A stretch of DNA of 64,000 bases from Photorhabdus asymbiotica (GTDB lineage Bacteria; Pseudomonadota; Gammaproteobacteria; Enterobacterales; Enterobacteriaceae), in assembly GCF_003634575.1 (NCBI RefSeq), contig NZ_RBLJ01000002.1:806001-870000 (forward strand), given 5' to 3'. Made by a program: the position numbers and the translations under genes. A model generated the notes under the pieces. The model was not told the origin of the DNA. It saw only the letters and a program-made list of their open reading frames with translations, and searched no databases. Shown in pieces: positions 11,348 to 22,494 of the stretch. Each line of letters begins with the position of its first letter. Positions within the stretch are counted from its first letter, which is position 1.

Positions 11348-12352
11348 ATGAAAACATTAGGCGAATTCATCGTCGAAAAGCAGCACGATTTTTCTCATGC
11401 CACAGGTGAACTCACTGCATTGCTTTCCGCTATTAAACTCGGGGCAAAGATTATTCACCGTGATATCAATAAAGCCGGTTTAGTCGATATCTTAGGAACC
11501 AGCGGCGTATCCAACGTCCAGGGTGAAGTGCAGATGAAGCTGGACCTGTATGCTAACGAAAAACTCAAAGCAGCACTGAAAGCACGCGGTGAAGTTGCCG
11601 GTATTGCTTCAGAGGAAGAAGACGATATCGTTATTTTTGAGGGCGACCGCGCTGAAAATGCAAAATATGTTGTTTTGATGGACCCACTAGATGGCTCTTC
11701 AAATATTGATGTAAACGTTTCCGTTGGTACTATCTTCTCTATCTATCGCCGTATTACACCTGTCGGCAAACCCGTGACTGAAGAAGATTTCCTGCAACCG
11801 GGTAACCGCCAAGTTGCAGCCGGATATGTTGTTTATGGCTCTTCAACTATGCTGGTCTATACAACCGGCTGTGGTGTGCACGCCTTTACTTACGATCCAT
11901 CTCTTGGGGTGTTTTGCTTGTCCCATGAAAAAGTACAGTTCCCTCCCAAAGGCAATATGTACTCCATTAACGAAGGGAACTACATCAAATTCCCTATGGG
12001 GGTAAAGAAATACATCAAATATTGTCAAGAACAGGATGAAGCGACTCAACGCCCGTATACTACTCGTTATATCGGTTCATTAGTTGCTGATTTCCACCGC
12101 AATTTACTGAAAGGTGGCATCTACATTTACCCAAGTACCGCCAGCCATCCATCAGGAAAATTACGCCTGCTATATGAATGTAACCCAATGGCATTCCTGG
12201 CCGAACAAGCAGGAGGTAAAGCCAGTGATGGCGCCAACCGTATTCTGGATATTGTCCCATCCAAACTGCATCAGCGCGTACCTTTCTTTGTTGGCAGTAA
12301 ATCAATGGTAGAAAAAGCCGAAAGTTTTATGGCTGAATTTCCAGACGAATAA
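11348..12352 (+). CDS. fbp: class I fructose-1,6-bisphosphatase
   Basis: Fbp hydrolyses fructose-1,6-bisphosphate to fructose-6-phosphate, the committed step of gluconeogenesis. From [12 protein letters not shown] it has 334 residues (E. coli 332). The metal-binding motif [11 protein letters not shown] lies near residue 110, with the upstream acidic SEEEDD. The substrate-binding GGIYIYPST and [10 protein letters not shown] segments are present. The longer open frame starting at 11297 lacks family similarity. A weak hairpin with GCCGTT at 12375-12398 follows. Confidence 0.97.
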   Translation: MKTLGEFIVEKQHDFSHATGELTALLSAIKLGAKIIHRDINKAGLVDILGTSGVSNVQGEVQMKLDLYANEKLKAALKARGEVAGIASEEEDDIVIFEGDRAENAKYVVLMDPLDGSSNIDVNVSVGTIFSIYRRITPVGKPVTEEDFLQPGNRQVAAGYVVYGSSTMLVYTTGCGVHAFTYDPSLGVFCLSHEKVQFPPKGNMYSINEGNYIKFPMGVKKYIKYCQEQDEATQRPYTTRYIGSLVADFHRNLLKGGIYIYPSTASHPSGKLRLLYECNPMAFLAEQAGGKASDGANRILDIVPSKLHQRVPFFVGSKSMVEKAESFMAEFPDE

Positions 12353-12374
12353 TTTCATCTGTTAATCATGAACA

Positions 12375-12398
12375 AACGGCGGGGGGTTCCCAGCCGTT
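12375..12398 (+). terminator. Possible terminator of fbp
   Basis: AACGGC and GCCGTT form a six-pair stem with a GC-rich loop, followed by CTTCATTTT, a poor T tract. Confidence 0.45.
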
Positions 12399-12518
12399 CT
12401 TCATTTTGCAAATTTTTACCGAGAAGGTGCTGGAAATAGTGAGATTTAATGAGATTTCATCATCATTCTGGCTATAATAGCCCCCACTCTATTCTGGTTT
12501 GAAATAAAGGAAACTTTC

Positions 12519-13049
12519 ATGAGCCTGAACTCAGTATTGGCAGGAAAAGAACTGCCTGAAGATATCTATGTCATTATTGAGATCCCTGCAAATGCAGATC
12601 CGATCAAATATGAAGTTGATAAAGAATCCGGTGCACTGTTTGTAGACCGCTTTATGTCTACCGCAATGTTCTATCCATGCAACTATGGTTACATCAACAA
12701 CACTTTGTCCCTGGATGGTGATCCGGTTGATGTTTTGGTTCCAACCCCATACCCATTGCAGCCAGGTTCTGTGATCCGTTGCCGTCCGGTTGGCGTTCTG
12801 AAAATGACTGATGAATCAGGTGAAGACGCAAAACTGGTGGCGGTTCCACACAGCAAATTGACCAAAGAATATGATCACATTAAGGATGTGAACGATCTAC
12901 CAGAATTGCTACGCGCCCAGATCACTCACTTCTTTGAACACTACAAAGATCTGGAAAAAGGTAAGTGGGTTAAAGTCGACGGTTGGGATAATGCCGAAGC
13001 TGCTAAAGCAGAAATTATCTCCTCTTTCGAACGTGCTGCTAAGAAATAA
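12519..13049 (+). CDS. ppa: inorganic pyrophosphatase
   Basis: Ppa hydrolyses pyrophosphate and so drives biosynthetic reactions. The 176-residue protein is the length of E. coli Ppa. The signature DGDPVDVLV is present near residues 66-74, with the other active-site elements FVDRF and NYGYI. A clean GGAAA Shine-Dalgarno precedes the ATG. It is monocistronic, with its own terminator. Confidence 0.98.
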   Translation: MSLNSVLAGKELPEDIYVIIEIPANADPIKYEVDKESGALFVDRFMSTAMFYPCNYGYINNTLSLDGDPVDVLVPTPYPLQPGSVIRCRPVGVLKMTDESGEDAKLVAVPHSKLTKEYDHIKDVNDLPELLRAQITHFFEHYKDLEKGKWVKVDGWDNAEAAKAEIISSFERAAKK

Positions 13050-13070
13050 TTTTTCTCTGCCTAATTAAGA

Positions 13071-13105
13071 AAACCTCTGCCAGAAGATCTCTGACAGAGG
13101 TTTTG
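13071..13105 (+). terminator. Terminator between ppa and ytfP
   Basis: AAAACCTCTG pairs with CAGAGGTTTT over ten bases, usable from both sides. Confidence 0.85.
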
Positions 13106-13149
13106 GTATCACAGTCCCTTTATCTTCAGTGTTAAAAGGGAACTCTACT

Positions 13150-13497
13150 TTACTCTTTCTCGTGGCGCTTCAGCCAGTCACCGCTTTTTATCCGCCGTAA
13201 ACCAGCTACTGGAAACTGATAAAGATATATCCATGCACTGCCATACGGTGTCTGAATCAATTCCCTTACATACTCCCGAGAATTATCTTTCAAATCATCT
13301 AACTCTGTCAGGATAGTAGAATTGATGCGATATACCTCACACTCAATACTCCCGTCACCACGGATTACCGCAGGATAATGCCCAAGGTCGTACAACTCAT
13401 AGCCTTCCAGCTTGTGATCCCCTAACCATTGAGCGTCAGTCATCCAGTGATGATTGCCCTGTTTGCGCCGTAAGCTGCCATAAACAATAATTCGCAT
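13150..13497 (-). CDS. ytfP: gamma-glutamylcyclotransferase-like protein YtfP
   Basis: YtfP is a small protein of the AIG2/gamma-glutamylcyclotransferase fold; the enterobacterial substrate is not known. It has 115 residues (E. coli 113). The N-terminal motif VYGSLRRKQGNHHWM near residues 5-19 is the conserved glycine loop of the fold. It follows tamB with a two-base gap, so it is the last gene of tamA-tamB-ytfP, the same order as in E. coli. Confidence 0.92.
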   Translation of the reverse strand: MRIIVYGSLRRKQGNHHWMTDAQWLGDHKLEGYELYDLGHYPAVIRGDGSIECEVYRINSTILTELDDLKDNSREYVRELIQTPYGSAWIYLYQFPVAGLRRIKSGDWLKRHEKE

Positions 13498-13499
13498 TT

Positions 13500-16400
13500 T
13501 TAAAACTCAAACTGATAGAGCAAATCCAATGCCTGATCAATACCAGACATTGCTTCCAGATACAATCTAGGCATTAACCTATAGCGTAAGGTTAATGTTG
13601 CCAACGAATCAAATATACCAACACCATACTTAACTTGCAGATCTTTTGTAATCTTTCCGCTAACAACTACCTGTGATTTATCTCCGACCCCCTGTGTATC
13701 CAGTGCCAAATCAGAAACACCAAATGTTTCACCGATTTTACCCACCAGTTGACCACTTTGTGCAACTCCTAAGCCTATCAGTACTGCCGTCATTTGTGAG
13801 TTGTCAGAACCACTGTTCTCTAATCCTTCACCGCGCAATAAGTAAGAAAGCGCTTCCTGCTGTGATTTAACCGGTTCTGAGAAAATTTCCACTTTTGGCT
13901 TATCTGCCAAACCCGTCACTCTCACCCCAGCAATAACACGACCATCGGTTGACTCTGGGTTACGGATAGCCTCAATGTTAAGCAATGGCTGATCCGGTGG
14001 ACCTGAGAACATAATCAGCCCCTTACGGACAATCAAATCCTGCCCATAAGCATGAAAACGGCCATCAAGAATATCAACTTGTCCATTTAAGCCCAAACCT
14101 TGCTTATCTTGAGCAACTTTCAGATCACCTTTAAGCTGAGCTTTAAGGCCAAAAGCACTGAGGCGAACATCCTCCCCTATATGAATCGTCAAATTACTTT
14201 GAATCGGAATTGATGCTTTTTTCTCTTCTAGTGGCTGAAAGTTCTCATTTAATATAACCTCATCCGATGAGGCTTCAACCGCCGATTCTGGTAATTCCTT
14301 AACTGTAATAAGCGCCCAAGGAATATCAACATTACCATCTAGTTTCAACAACTGAGGTGAAGCCTCAAATACCAGATCAGGACTAACATCAATTTTTACT
14401 ATTGGAGGAAAAGTTACCCTCAACTTATTACCGTTAGCGGCAACTCTTGCATGCCATGTATCCAAATCATGCCAGTCAGCATCACCGCTCAGGTTAAGTT
14501 GTCCTTTCGGCGTTTTAACAACACCTTCAAGGACAGAGCGTACTCCATCAAAATTCACCCCAAGTTGCCCTTGAGTAATATCAAATGGAATCCAATGACC
14601 CGAAGCTTGTAGTGAACTCAAGCCCAGTCGACCAAACAGCAGTGGATTTTTGGCATTCCCCCCCAAGCGCAGATTGGCATTCAAGTGACCTTCAGCCTTA
14701 TCCCCTTTACCAAGGATCGGCTTAATCAATGCCAGAGAGATATCCTGAATACCTACATTGCCAGAGAGTTCGCGCCCCCCCTCAAGATCTACAATCTGTA
14801 CGTCACCGTTAAACTGACCATTCCCCATAATTTTAAACAACCAATCCAGCTCTGCTGTACCATTCTTCAAGCCTGCATTGAATGTCAGGGTTTGGAAATC
14901 TATGGGCAATGCGACGCCATCGACCATCTGTTTAACCTGCACCTCACTACCACGCAGATTAACATTAGCTTGAGGTAATCCATGTCCCGCACTCCATTTA
15001 ATATTCGCATTACCACTAAATACACCTTTCAGTTGTGTTTCAGGTCCCAATAATGGTTGGATCATGGCGAGATCAAAACGTTCAAGAATAATAGATGCGC
15101 TGCCGCTAGCACCAGCTTCAATCGGTTTAGGTACACACAGTTGAGCATGTGGATTCAGCCAGCAATGAGTACCCACGGTCATTTTTTGCTGCTGGTTAAG
15201 GTAATCAACAATAATAGGTTTAGTTAAACGCCATTCTCCTACCGGAGTATCAAAGCGGGTATTGTTGATATTACCTTTCCATCGTTGCTGCTTACGATCA
15301 AAACTACCATTAAGTGCAAGCTGACCGGAAACAGGTTCACCATCGATCTTCAGCTGCAAGTCATGCTGCTTTTCATTGCCTTTGGCATTCAACGTTAGAT
15401 TACGGACGATCAAATCAGCCTGTTTTAACTGACGGACATTGACAGCTAAATCACCTTGGATCTGCTCCGCAGAACGCACATTCCCCTTCACATTTACACT
15501 ATCAATGCGCAGATCCTGCCATTTCAATCCATTAGCATTCAGATCTGCTAAAAGCTGCGGTGCTTGCACATTACCACGTAGTTTCAGTGTCCCATTCACT
15601 ACGCCGCCAAGCCCCGGCAATAAGCCATCTAGTCTCGGTGCAATGATGTCACCATCAAGTTTCCATTGTTTAGACAACTGCCCTTGGAGATTCATTTTAT
15701 TGTGCCCCACAGCCAGCTCAAACTGAGGAATATTCCACTGACCAGCAGCATTACCAGAAATTTTACCCCTGGCTTTTACCAAGTTCTGCTTTACATTACC
15801 ATCCAGTATGATTTCCGGGATCTGGAGCTGCCAACTACCTCCGTGCAAACTACCACGGGTAACAATTTTGCCATCTATTCTGGCAGGCCATTCCGGCCAC
15901 TGTTTCGCAGTATTGATCCCAGAGAGTGTCAGCACCGTATTCCAACTTACAGCTTTACTCCAATCAGCCACACCGGTTAATTCCGCTCTTCCCTGCAAAG
16001 CAGACAGACGTAAACGAGTCAGTCTGAACTGCTCTTCATTACCTTTAGCATCCAGCACAAGTAATACAGGTGGAATTTCGTTACCTTTCATACCTGAGCG
16101 TAATGACAAATCATAACCACTGGCCTTACCATTCAGCCGCATTCTTATGCTATCAAGCTGATACTCAGGTTCTCCGGTCAGAGGCCAGTTAAATTGCTCA
16201 CTTTCAAGCGTTATACGCATTGGCAAACCTACCTGAGCCAATTCTGCTTGGGCATCAAGTTTAGCGCTGACTGGGCCAGACAAATTCAAAACCAGGTTGA
16301 GTTGTTCCAGCAAAGCTCCATCAAGCTTTAAATCAACTTTTTGCCTCCGCATCTCTTGCCAATTCAATTCACTTTTTATTGTCAGTTTTACTGGCCATTG

Positions 16401-17273
16401 CTGTGCCAAAATCGCTGAACCATTAATAGCCAAAGAACCTTCCGGCGTATTAACATTCAGTTTATTGAGCTGAATCTGCTGCCCCTGATTGCTCAGTTGC
16501 AGTAATAACTCATTGATTGTGATATTCGTATCACCAGTCAGCCGTAATTGCTTACCACTAATCCCTTCAACAGTAATATCCAGTGGAATAGTCACTTCTG
16601 GTAACTTTGCCAATAATGGTTGAGAGAACAATTTCTTCAGGGTTTCTCCCAGCGACTTTTCCGGTTCAACCTTCTGTTTTATGTTCTTTGCTACTTCCGC
16701 AGTTTTCCATTGTTCAGGAGCAGTTTTTGGTAATCCTATCAACAATCCATTGATTTGAGTTGGCTTGAAAGTTAACGCTTTTTGCTGCCACTGAGCCGCT
16801 GTTCTGAATTCATCAAAGGCAATTACCATATCATCTACAGTAACAGTAGCATTTTTAACAGATAGCAAATCAAGCAAAATCGGATACGGAGTCCTCAACT
16901 CAGTCAGAGGTTCTGATTCAGGCGATGATTCTTCCGAAGCAGGAAATTGTTTAGTGTTAATCACAACTTTCACGCCTTCCGTTGTCAATGCATTAATACA
17001 TAACTGACTATTTTTCAGACAAGAAAGACGTAACGAAAAGTGGAATTGATCCACATTTACATCAACACCGGGCATCTGATACCTGACGCCTTTTAGCGTC
17101 AAGTCACGCCAACCACCGTTAACGCTAGTTATATCCAGCCCAGGCACCCAACGGGAAGCACTATTAATCATAAAATGCAGGCCAGATTGCGTTCCTACCA
17201 ACCCAACTACAGTAATAACCAACAGAGTAACCGTCAGCAGAAAAACAATACTGATCTTTTTAATCCATCTCAT
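13500..17273 (-). CDS. tamB: translocation and assembly module subunit TamB
   Basis: TamB is an inner-membrane-anchored, periplasm-spanning AsmA-like protein that works with TamA in outer-membrane protein assembly and in phospholipid transport. The 1257-residue length is very close to E. coli (1259). The N-terminus has one membrane anchor (residues about 7-27, [19 protein letters not shown]). The long middle is the repetitive beta-rich groove, and the C-terminal DUF490 domain ends in a terminal aromatic (LLYQFEF). Its start overlaps the tamA stop by four bases (ATGA), indicating translational coupling. Confidence 0.96.
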   Translation of the reverse strand: MRWIKKISIVFLLTVTLLVITVVGLVGTQSGLHFMINSASRWVPGLDITSVNGGWRDLTLKGVRYQMPGVDVNVDQFHFSLRLSCLKNSQLCINALTTEGVKVVINTKQFPASEESSPESEPLTELRTPYPILLDLLSVKNATVTVDDMVIAFDEFRTAAQWQQKALTFKPTQINGLLIGLPKTAPEQWKTAEVAKNIKQKVEPEKSLGETLKKLFSQPLLAKLPEVTIPLDITVEGISGKQLRLTGDTNITINELLLQLSNQGQQIQLNKLNVNTPEGSLAINGSAILAQQWPVKLTIKSELNWQEMRRQKVDLKLDGALLEQLNLVLNLSGPVSAKLDAQAELAQVGLPMRITLESEQFNWPLTGEPEYQLDSIRMRLNGKASGYDLSLRSGMKGNEIPPVLLVLDAKGNEEQFRLTRLRLSALQGRAELTGVADWSKAVSWNTVLTLSGINTAKQWPEWPARIDGKIVTRGSLHGGSWQLQIPEIILDGNVKQNLVKARGKISGNAAGQWNIPQFELAVGHNKMNLQGQLSKQWKLDGDIIAPRLDGLLPGLGGVVNGTLKLRGNVQAPQLLADLNANGLKWQDLRIDSVNVKGNVRSAEQIQGDLAVNVRQLKQADLIVRNLTLNAKGNEKQHDLQLKIDGEPVSGQLALNGSFDRKQQRWKGNINNTRFDTPVGEWRLTKPIIVDYLNQQQKMTVGTHCWLNPHAQLCVPKPIEAGASGSASIILERFDLAMIQPLLGPETQLKGVFSGNANIKWSAGHGLPQANVNLRGSEVQVKQMVDGVALPIDFQTLTFNAGLKNGTAELDWLFKIMGNGQFNGDVQIVDLEGGRELSGNVGIQDISLALIKPILGKGDKAEGHLNANLRLGGNAKNPLLFGRLGLSSLQASGHWIPFDITQGQLGVNFDGVRSVLEGVVKTPKGQLNLSGDADWHDLDTWHARVAANGNKLRVTFPPIVKIDVSPDLVFEASPQLLKLDGNVDIPWALITVKELPESAVEASSDEVILNENFQPLEEKKASIPIQSNLTIHIGEDVRLSAFGLKAQLKGDLKVAQDKQGLGLNGQVDILDGRFHAYGQDLIVRKGLIMFSGPPDQPLLNIEAIRNPESTDGRVIAGVRVTGLADKPKVEIFSEPVKSQQEALSYLLRGEGLENSGSDNSQMTAVLIGLGVAQSGQLVGKIGETFGVSDLALDTQGVGDKSQVVVSGKITKDLQVKYGVGIFDSLATLTLRYRLMPRLYLEAMSGIDQALDLLYQFEF

Positions 17274-19012
17274 AATTCAGATCCCAATCCGATGTAGAAC
17301 TGGATACCATGGGAGTCTGAATCCCCTATTGGTCGAGCAAGATCAAACTTAATTGGCCCGACAGGAGAAGCCCAACGCACACCAATTCCTGCGCCGGTTT
17401 TGAAGTCGCTGTTTTTAATATCATTGACTGCTTCACCTGTATCGACAAAAACCGCGCTCCACCAATCTCCCGTTACGTTATATTGATACTCAAGAGAACC
17501 TACTATTAGCGTGGATGCCCCTGTTAATTTTCCTTTATCATCTTTAGGCGAAATTTTCTGATATTTGTAGCCTCTAATGCTGTGATCACCACCGGCAAAG
17601 AAGCGTAAATCAGGTGGAACTTTCTGGAACTCATTAGTTTCTATCCACCCCAGATTTCCCCGAGCAACAAAGCGGTGATTATCCCAGTAAGTTCTTATCC
17701 AAACATTTTTCGCCTGTAATACCAAAAAATCTACATCAGACCCCCAAGTAGTATCAGAGATATCAATGGAATAGCGCTGACTATCGCCCCAATAGGGCAT
17801 CGTGCCACCACGCTGACGAATACGACTGACATTTGCTCCTGGATACAACAACATAGTAGTGTTAGTGACATCAGCCTGAGTAAAGTGGCTGAGACTCCAG
17901 CGCATGTTAATCCCATACTGCCAGCCAGTAGAAAGGTCCCAGTTACGGGAAAGATTCACCGTCGCAGTATCAGATACGGTATCGTTGAGATCCTTGCGTT
18001 TATAACCGGTCTGTAACGCATAATACTGTTCCAACGGGTTCACTTTTAGCGGCATTTTATAGCTGGCATCAACAATTTGTTCAGGTGCAGAAAGGTTGAT
18101 GCTGGTGTTAAGGCTGTGTCCACGGGAATTAAGCCACGGTTTTGCCCATTTAGCCTTAACCCGTGGCCCTACATCTGAGCCATAGCCGCCACCCAGTTCA
18201 ACATAGTTTTCGGAACGCGGGGTTAATACCGCATCAAGAGGGAGAGTCTTATTGCCATTTTTTCTGCCAGTCTCAAAATCAGGTGTCACTAATGCCGAGT
18301 TAAACCAACCTGTTTCTGCCAGTCTCCGATTCAGCTCTGCCAGTTGCTCTGAAGTATAAAAATCCCCTTCTTTGAACGGAACTAAATTCCCCAGATAATC
18401 TTCACGGATCTGTGAACCTTGATAATTTACCAGACCAAAGCGATAACGTTCACCACTATCAACATCAAAATCCCAGAATGCCTCATGCCGCTCTTTGGAA
18501 ACACCTAATTGGCTCTTCTTCATGATGGCGTCAAAGTAACCCTTTCTAATAGCCAGCCCAGTTAGAGAACTTTTGAAGCTTTCATATTCACCATGATTAA
18601 GAATTGTTCCCTTTTTCGGGCTGTTGCTTTTGACAAGTTTGGCATAATCTTCATCTATCTTGGCACCACCTTCCAACACAACACTAACACCAGCAATTCG
18701 CACAGGTTCACCCGCGATAACTTTTGCTGTTAACACCGAACGAGTGGGAGGTTTATTTTCCCGATAGGTAAATTCAATGATAGGTTCATAATAACCAAGA
18801 GGTCGCAGACCTTCACGAATCGCTTTATCTACACGAGAGCGGAAACGGCCATCAGCAGCCACTTCGTCAGTACTGATAGTTGAAAGATGAACCCGAGCAT
18901 TTTTTTCTAAACTACCTGTTAATCCTTCTAATTTCAGACGAAGATTAGCACTATGAGCGATGGGAGTTGCGACAGACACACAAAGAAGACATAAAACGGG
19001 GTATCTCGACAC
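17270..19012 (-). CDS. tamA: translocation and assembly module subunit TamA (Omp85 family)
   Basis: TamA is the outer-membrane partner of TamB. The 580-residue protein has a signal peptide ([21 protein letters not shown]), three POTRA domains up to about residue 270, and a 16-strand Omp85 barrel. The RGY signature of Omp85 lid loops is seen in SIRGYKYQ near residue 480. The C-terminal [11 protein letters not shown] is the last barrel strand. It is the first gene of tamA-tamB-ytfP and diverges from msrA over 115 bp. Confidence 0.96.
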   Translation of the reverse strand: MSRYPVLCLLCVSVATPIAHSANLRLKLEGLTGSLEKNARVHLSTISTDEVAADGRFRSRVDKAIREGLRPLGYYEPIIEFTYRENKPPTRSVLTAKVIAGEPVRIAGVSVVLEGGAKIDEDYAKLVKSNSPKKGTILNHGEYESFKSSLTGLAIRKGYFDAIMKKSQLGVSKERHEAFWDFDVDSGERYRFGLVNYQGSQIREDYLGNLVPFKEGDFYTSEQLAELNRRLAETGWFNSALVTPDFETGRKNGNKTLPLDAVLTPRSENYVELGGGYGSDVGPRVKAKWAKPWLNSRGHSLNTSINLSAPEQIVDASYKMPLKVNPLEQYYALQTGYKRKDLNDTVSDTATVNLSRNWDLSTGWQYGINMRWSLSHFTQADVTNTTMLLYPGANVSRIRQRGGTMPYWGDSQRYSIDISDTTWGSDVDFLVLQAKNVWIRTYWDNHRFVARGNLGWIETNEFQKVPPDLRFFAGGDHSIRGYKYQKISPKDDKGKLTGASTLIVGSLEYQYNVTGDWWSAVFVDTGEAVNDIKNSDFKTGAGIGVRWASPVGPIKFDLARPIGDSDSHGIQFYIGLGSEL

Positions 19013-19127
19013 GCGAACTCCTAACCTAATCGGAATAATTTGACTATAATAAAATTTATTTTGATTAAAGTTTATAATATATACAATCTATTAATCTCTG
19101 AAAACCTAATAATTGCGGGAGGGAATT

Positions 19128-19760
19128 TTGCCAACTTCAACTAACAAGAGCCAATCTATTGATTCTAAACATATATTAACAGGCAGAACGGAACCACTTA
19201 AGATTTCACCTGACCATGTTGTCACCAACCATGCGATAGAGCCTGTTCCAGAAAATATGGAAGTAGCCTATTTTGGTATGGGATGCTTCTGGGGCGTAGA
19301 GCGCCTATTCTGGCAGCTACCTGATATTTACACGACCTCCGCAGGTTATAGCGGTGGCACAACACCGAATCCAACTTATGAAGAAGTCTGTAGCGGCCTG
19401 ACTGGACATGCTGAGGTTGTCAGAATTGTTTATGATCCGGTAAAAAATAGTTATGAAAACCTATTAAAACTTTTTTGGGAAAACCACGATCCAGCTCAGG
19501 GAATGCGCCAAGGCGGGGATATTGGTACTCAGTACCGCTCCGCAATTTATACTGTGTCACCTCAGCAATATGAAATGGCAGTAGCCAGTCGTGAACATTT
19601 CCAAAAGGCAATGCAACAGCAAGGAGATAACCGTCCTGTGACAACGGAAATCACAGAAGCTGGACCATTCTATTTTGCAGAAGACTATCACCAACAATAT
19701 CTGTTCAAAAATCCTGAAGGATATTGTGGGTTAGGTGGTATTGGTGTTTGCCTGCCATAA
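19128..19760 (+). CDS. msrA: peptide-methionine (S)-S-oxide reductase MsrA
   Basis: MsrA reduces methionine-S-sulfoxide in proteins and as free amino acid. The catalytic Cys is in GMGCFWGVE, and the C-terminal resolving cysteines are in [13 protein letters not shown]. The start is chosen as TTG at 19128, with GGGAGGG five bases upstream at 19117-19123; this gives 210 residues (E. coli 212). A TTG at 19113 is also in frame but lies upstream of that Shine-Dalgarno. It is divergent from tamA as in E. coli. Confidence 0.95.
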   Translation: MPTSTNKSQSIDSKHILTGRTEPLKISPDHVVTNHAIEPVPENMEVAYFGMGCFWGVERLFWQLPDIYTTSAGYSGGTTPNPTYEEVCSGLTGHAEVVRIVYDPVKNSYENLLKLFWENHDPAQGMRQGGDIGTQYRSAIYTVSPQQYEMAVASREHFQKAMQQQGDNRPVTTEITEAGPFYFAEDYHQQYLFKNPEGYCGLGGIGVCLP

Positions 19761-19871
19761 ACGGATAAAAATTAGCCGATTTATTTAAGTTAATGTTATA
19801 ATTATTACTTTAGTAAATAGTTTCACTTTGTATTTATTGTAACTTTTTATTTTATATGATTTTTACTGTTT

Positions 19872-19938
19872 CCTCCGGTGTTCTTTCAATGACAACCTAC
19901 CCTATCACCGGAGGTAAAACATGGATACTTTATGTTAA
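19872..19938 (+). promoter_or_regulatory. ytfL leader: SD-sequestering hairpin and five-codon mini-ORF
   Basis: CCTCCGGTG at 19872-19880 is perfectly complementary to CACCGGAGG at 19906-19914, which contains the only good Shine-Dalgarno. That SD is seven bases from an ATG at 19921 that encodes just Met-Asp-Thr-Leu-Cys and stops at 19936-19938. The stop overlaps the out-of-frame ytfL ATG at 19932. The layout implies that ytfL is translated by coupling to the mini-ORF and that the hairpin controls both. Mechanism inferred. Confidence 0.6.
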
Positions 19939-21251
19939 ATAGTCTACTAGTGGTCCTTTTATTGTGTGCAATAAGCGCCTTTTTTTCGTTATCTGAAATT
20001 TCTCTCGCCGCCTCAAGGCGGATCAAATTAAAGCTGATGGCCGATGAAGGTAATGTCAACGCAGCCCATGTCCTCAAACTACAAGAATCGCCGGGAATGT
20101 TTTTTACTGTCGTGCAAATCGGCCTAAACGCCGTTGCCATTTTGGCAGGTGTTGTCGGTGAATCTGCCTTCTCTCCTTCACTAAAAGCCTTTTTCATTAA
20201 ATTTATGAGCTCTGAATGGGCAGAACAACTAGGCTTTATCTGCTCATTTGCCATTGTGACCAGTCTGTTTATTTTGCTTGCTGACCTGACACCAAAGCGT
20301 ATCGGCATGATCAAACCAGAAGCTGTCGCAGTGAAAATCGTTAACCCAATGCGTTTCTGCCTGGCAATTTGCCGCCCATTAGTCTGGCTGTTTAATGGTC
20401 TGGCTGATCTTATCTTTAAGATCTTTAAAATTCCGATGGCTCGAAATGAAGACATCACATCTGACGATATTTTCGCTGTCGTAGAAGCCGGCGCTGTTGC
20501 TGGTATCCTCCGTAAACAAGAACATGAACTGATTGAAAACGTATTCGAGCTCGAATCTCGCACTGTTCCTTCGGCCATGACCTCACGAGAAAGTGTTGTC
20601 TATTTTGATAAAAATGAAAGCGAAGAAAGTATCAAACAGCAGGTTTCCACCCAACCACATTCCAAGTACCTGATATGTGACGGAGATATCGATCATGTTA
20701 TCGGTTATGTCGATTCAAAAGACCTACTCAACCGTGTCCTAAGTGGTCAGAGTTTGAGCTTCAATAAGGGTGTTCAGATCCGCAACGCCCTAATCATTCC
20801 AGATACCCTGACACTCTCAGATGCCTTGGAAAGTTTTAAAGCTGCTGGTGAAGATTTCGCTATCATCTTGAATGAATATGCACTAGTAATGGGGGTAATT
20901 ACTCTCAATGATGTTATGACCACACTGATGGGTGATTTAGTTGGTCAGGGACAAGAAGAGCAGATTGTCGTCCGTGACGAAAATTCATGGCTGGTTGAAG
21001 GCGGAACACCTATTGATGATGTGCAACGAGTACTGGACATTGATGATTTCCCTGACTCCAGCAACTACGAAACCATCGCGGGCTTTATGATGTTTCGACT
21101 GCGGAAAATTCCAAAACGTACTGATTCAGTTAAGTTTGCTGGTTATAAATTTGAGGTTGTCGATATTGATAACTATAAAATCGATCAACTACTAGTCACA
21201 AAAATCACTGATACAACGACAGCCTCAACGCAAGACTCCCCCATTCAGTGA
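19932..21251 (+). CDS. ytfL: CNNM/CorC-type membrane transporter YtfL (CBS domains)
   Basis: YtfL belongs to the CNNM/TlyC 'hemolysin-like' family; the E. coli homologue has been linked to putrescine export and cytosolic pH control. The 439-residue protein starts MLNSLLVVLLLCAISAFFSLSE. The N-terminal DUF21 domain (residues about 1-190) has four membrane segments. Two CBS domains follow at about 205-325, and a CorC/HlyC domain closes the protein. The ATG at 19932 lacks its own Shine-Dalgarno and overlaps an upstream mini-ORF. Start supported by alignment with the E. coli N-terminus. Confidence 0.93.
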   Translation: MLNSLLVVLLLCAISAFFSLSEISLAASRRIKLKLMADEGNVNAAHVLKLQESPGMFFTVVQIGLNAVAILAGVVGESAFSPSLKAFFIKFMSSEWAEQLGFICSFAIVTSLFILLADLTPKRIGMIKPEAVAVKIVNPMRFCLAICRPLVWLFNGLADLIFKIFKIPMARNEDITSDDIFAVVEAGAVAGILRKQEHELIENVFELESRTVPSAMTSRESVVYFDKNESEESIKQQVSTQPHSKYLICDGDIDHVIGYVDSKDLLNRVLSGQSLSFNKGVQIRNALIIPDTLTLSDALESFKAAGEDFAIILNEYALVMGVITLNDVMTTLMGDLVGQGQEEQIVVRDENSWLVEGGTPIDDVQRVLDIDDFPDSSNYETIAGFMMFRLRKIPKRTDSVKFAGYKFEVVDIDNYKIDQLLVTKITDTTTASTQDSPIQ

Positions 21252-21265
21252 TAATCAATAAATAA

Positions 21266-21292
21266 AAACGGCTCATTTTTCTTAAGCCGTTT
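21266..21292 (+). terminator. Terminator of ytfL
   Basis: AAACGGCT pairs with AGCCGTTT. A second hairpin, GCGCCAC/GTGGCGC at 21309-21329, follows within 20 bases but has no T tract; it lies between ytfL and the convergent ytfK. Confidence 0.65.
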
Positions 21293-21365
21293 AATATTCT
21301 CGCATTAAGCGCCACTTCGCTTGTGGCGCGGATTATTCAGTATGCTACTCGCCTATTCTCGTTAT

Positions 21366-21572
21366 CTACCCTATTTCGGCCTGCAAACGTAGCACCTGCT
21401 GATTAACTTCACTCATCACACTAAAATGGCGTTTATCTCTTACTTTCGGCGGCAAAATTTTACCGCAGTCGAATTCAAAAGCCCCCATATCTTTAATATA
21501 TAAACGTCCACGGAACAAGGTTTTAACGTAGAGAGCAATTTTCAGTGGGTTATATTGGTGAAAAATTTTCAT
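21366..21572 (-). CDS. ytfK: small regulatory protein YtfK
   Basis: This 68-residue protein has the same length as E. coli YtfK and a very similar sequence ([20 protein letters not shown]). In E. coli YtfK binds the catalytic domains of SpoT and tilts it towards (p)ppGpp synthesis under phosphate or fatty-acid starvation. It is convergent with ytfL and divergent from ytfJ, as in E. coli. The 287-bp gap to ytfJ holds the divergent promoters and no other gene that I can see. Confidence 0.93.
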   Translation of the reverse strand: MKIFHQYNPLKIALYVKTLFRGRLYIKDMGAFEFDCGKILPPKVRDKRHFSVMSEVNQQVLRLQAEIG

Positions 21573-21859
21573 CTCTGTTTTTTCCTCTTATGCTTCTTAC
21601 GGTTACATTTGGTGAACCAATTACATACACCACACCGTTATGTAGAATAGTAGACTGAATTTATCGAGTTTTGTTCCTCCTGTTTTTGGTTTTATTCACC
21701 TAATTTACATAAAATGACAGATATTTAGATATACATAACTATGTAACTTGATGTCTTACTTAATGTTAAAAAATTGATCTTCTTTAAAGGGATAAATCCA
21801 TTAATAACCGCTATGCTAAAGACCCGTGCATCGTCACATTAACTTACCAAGGAAAAATT

Positions 21860-22414
21860 ATGATAAAAAATTTCATGTTATACGCTGCGTTACTTTGTTC
21901 TCCCGCTTTAGCATTCGCTCACAATATTACCTTGGAACAACAAGTTCCTGCGGTCAGTATTTCTGATAAAGGAGAGCTGCTACTCAACAATAACAAGTTT
22001 AGCTACCAAAATTGGGATAGTGGAAAACTGATTGGAAAAGTGAGAGTCATACAACATATTGCAGGTCGCAGCGCAGCTAAAGAGATGAATGCTCCACTGA
22101 TAGAAGAGATAAAACGTGCTGATTTTTCAAAGGAAAAATATCAAACAACCACTATCATCAATACCAGTGATGCAATATTCGGTACAGGGCCATTTGTTCG
22201 TAGCAGTATTGAAGACAGTAAAAAAGAGTTCCCATGGTCGCAATTTATCGCAGATAGCAATGGCGTAGCCAAAAAAGCATGGCAGCTAGAGCCTAAAAAT
22301 TCTGCCATTATTGTCCTGGATAAAAACGGCGTAGCGAAGTTTGCCAAAGAAGGAGCACTAAATGGTAGCGAAGTCAAACGCGTCATTGAATTAGTGCGTA
22401 AAGAATTACAATAA
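21860..22414 (+). CDS. ytfJ: periplasmic protein YtfJ (thioredoxin-like fold)
   Basis: YtfJ is an exported protein of the thioredoxin-like superfamily with no established activity. It has 184 residues, the E. coli length. A signal peptide (MIKNFMLYAALLCSPALAFA) is followed by a mature domain with GKVRVIQHIAGRSAAKE and PWSQFIADSNGVA. The CxxC redox motif is not present; only the signal peptide carries a cysteine (SerProCys context LLCSP). GGAAAAATT precedes the start. Monocistronic, convergent with cysQ. Confidence 0.93.
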   Translation: MIKNFMLYAALLCSPALAFAHNITLEQQVPAVSISDKGELLLNNNKFSYQNWDSGKLIGKVRVIQHIAGRSAAKEMNAPLIEEIKRADFSKEKYQTTTIINTSDAIFGTGPFVRSSIEDSKKEFPWSQFIADSNGVAKKAWQLEPKNSAIIVLDKNGVAKFAKEGALNGSEVKRVIELVRKELQ

Positions 22415-22494
22415 AATATTAGTGGTGATAACGACTTGCAGATATGTTTCGGTTTGTCAATATCACCACAATCTTTACTGAAAAACAGCCACAG

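Noticed and set aside
21309-21329. GCGCCAC/GTGGCGC hairpin as a separate terminator for ytfK
   Set aside because: No T tract on either side; may only assist the ytfL terminator.
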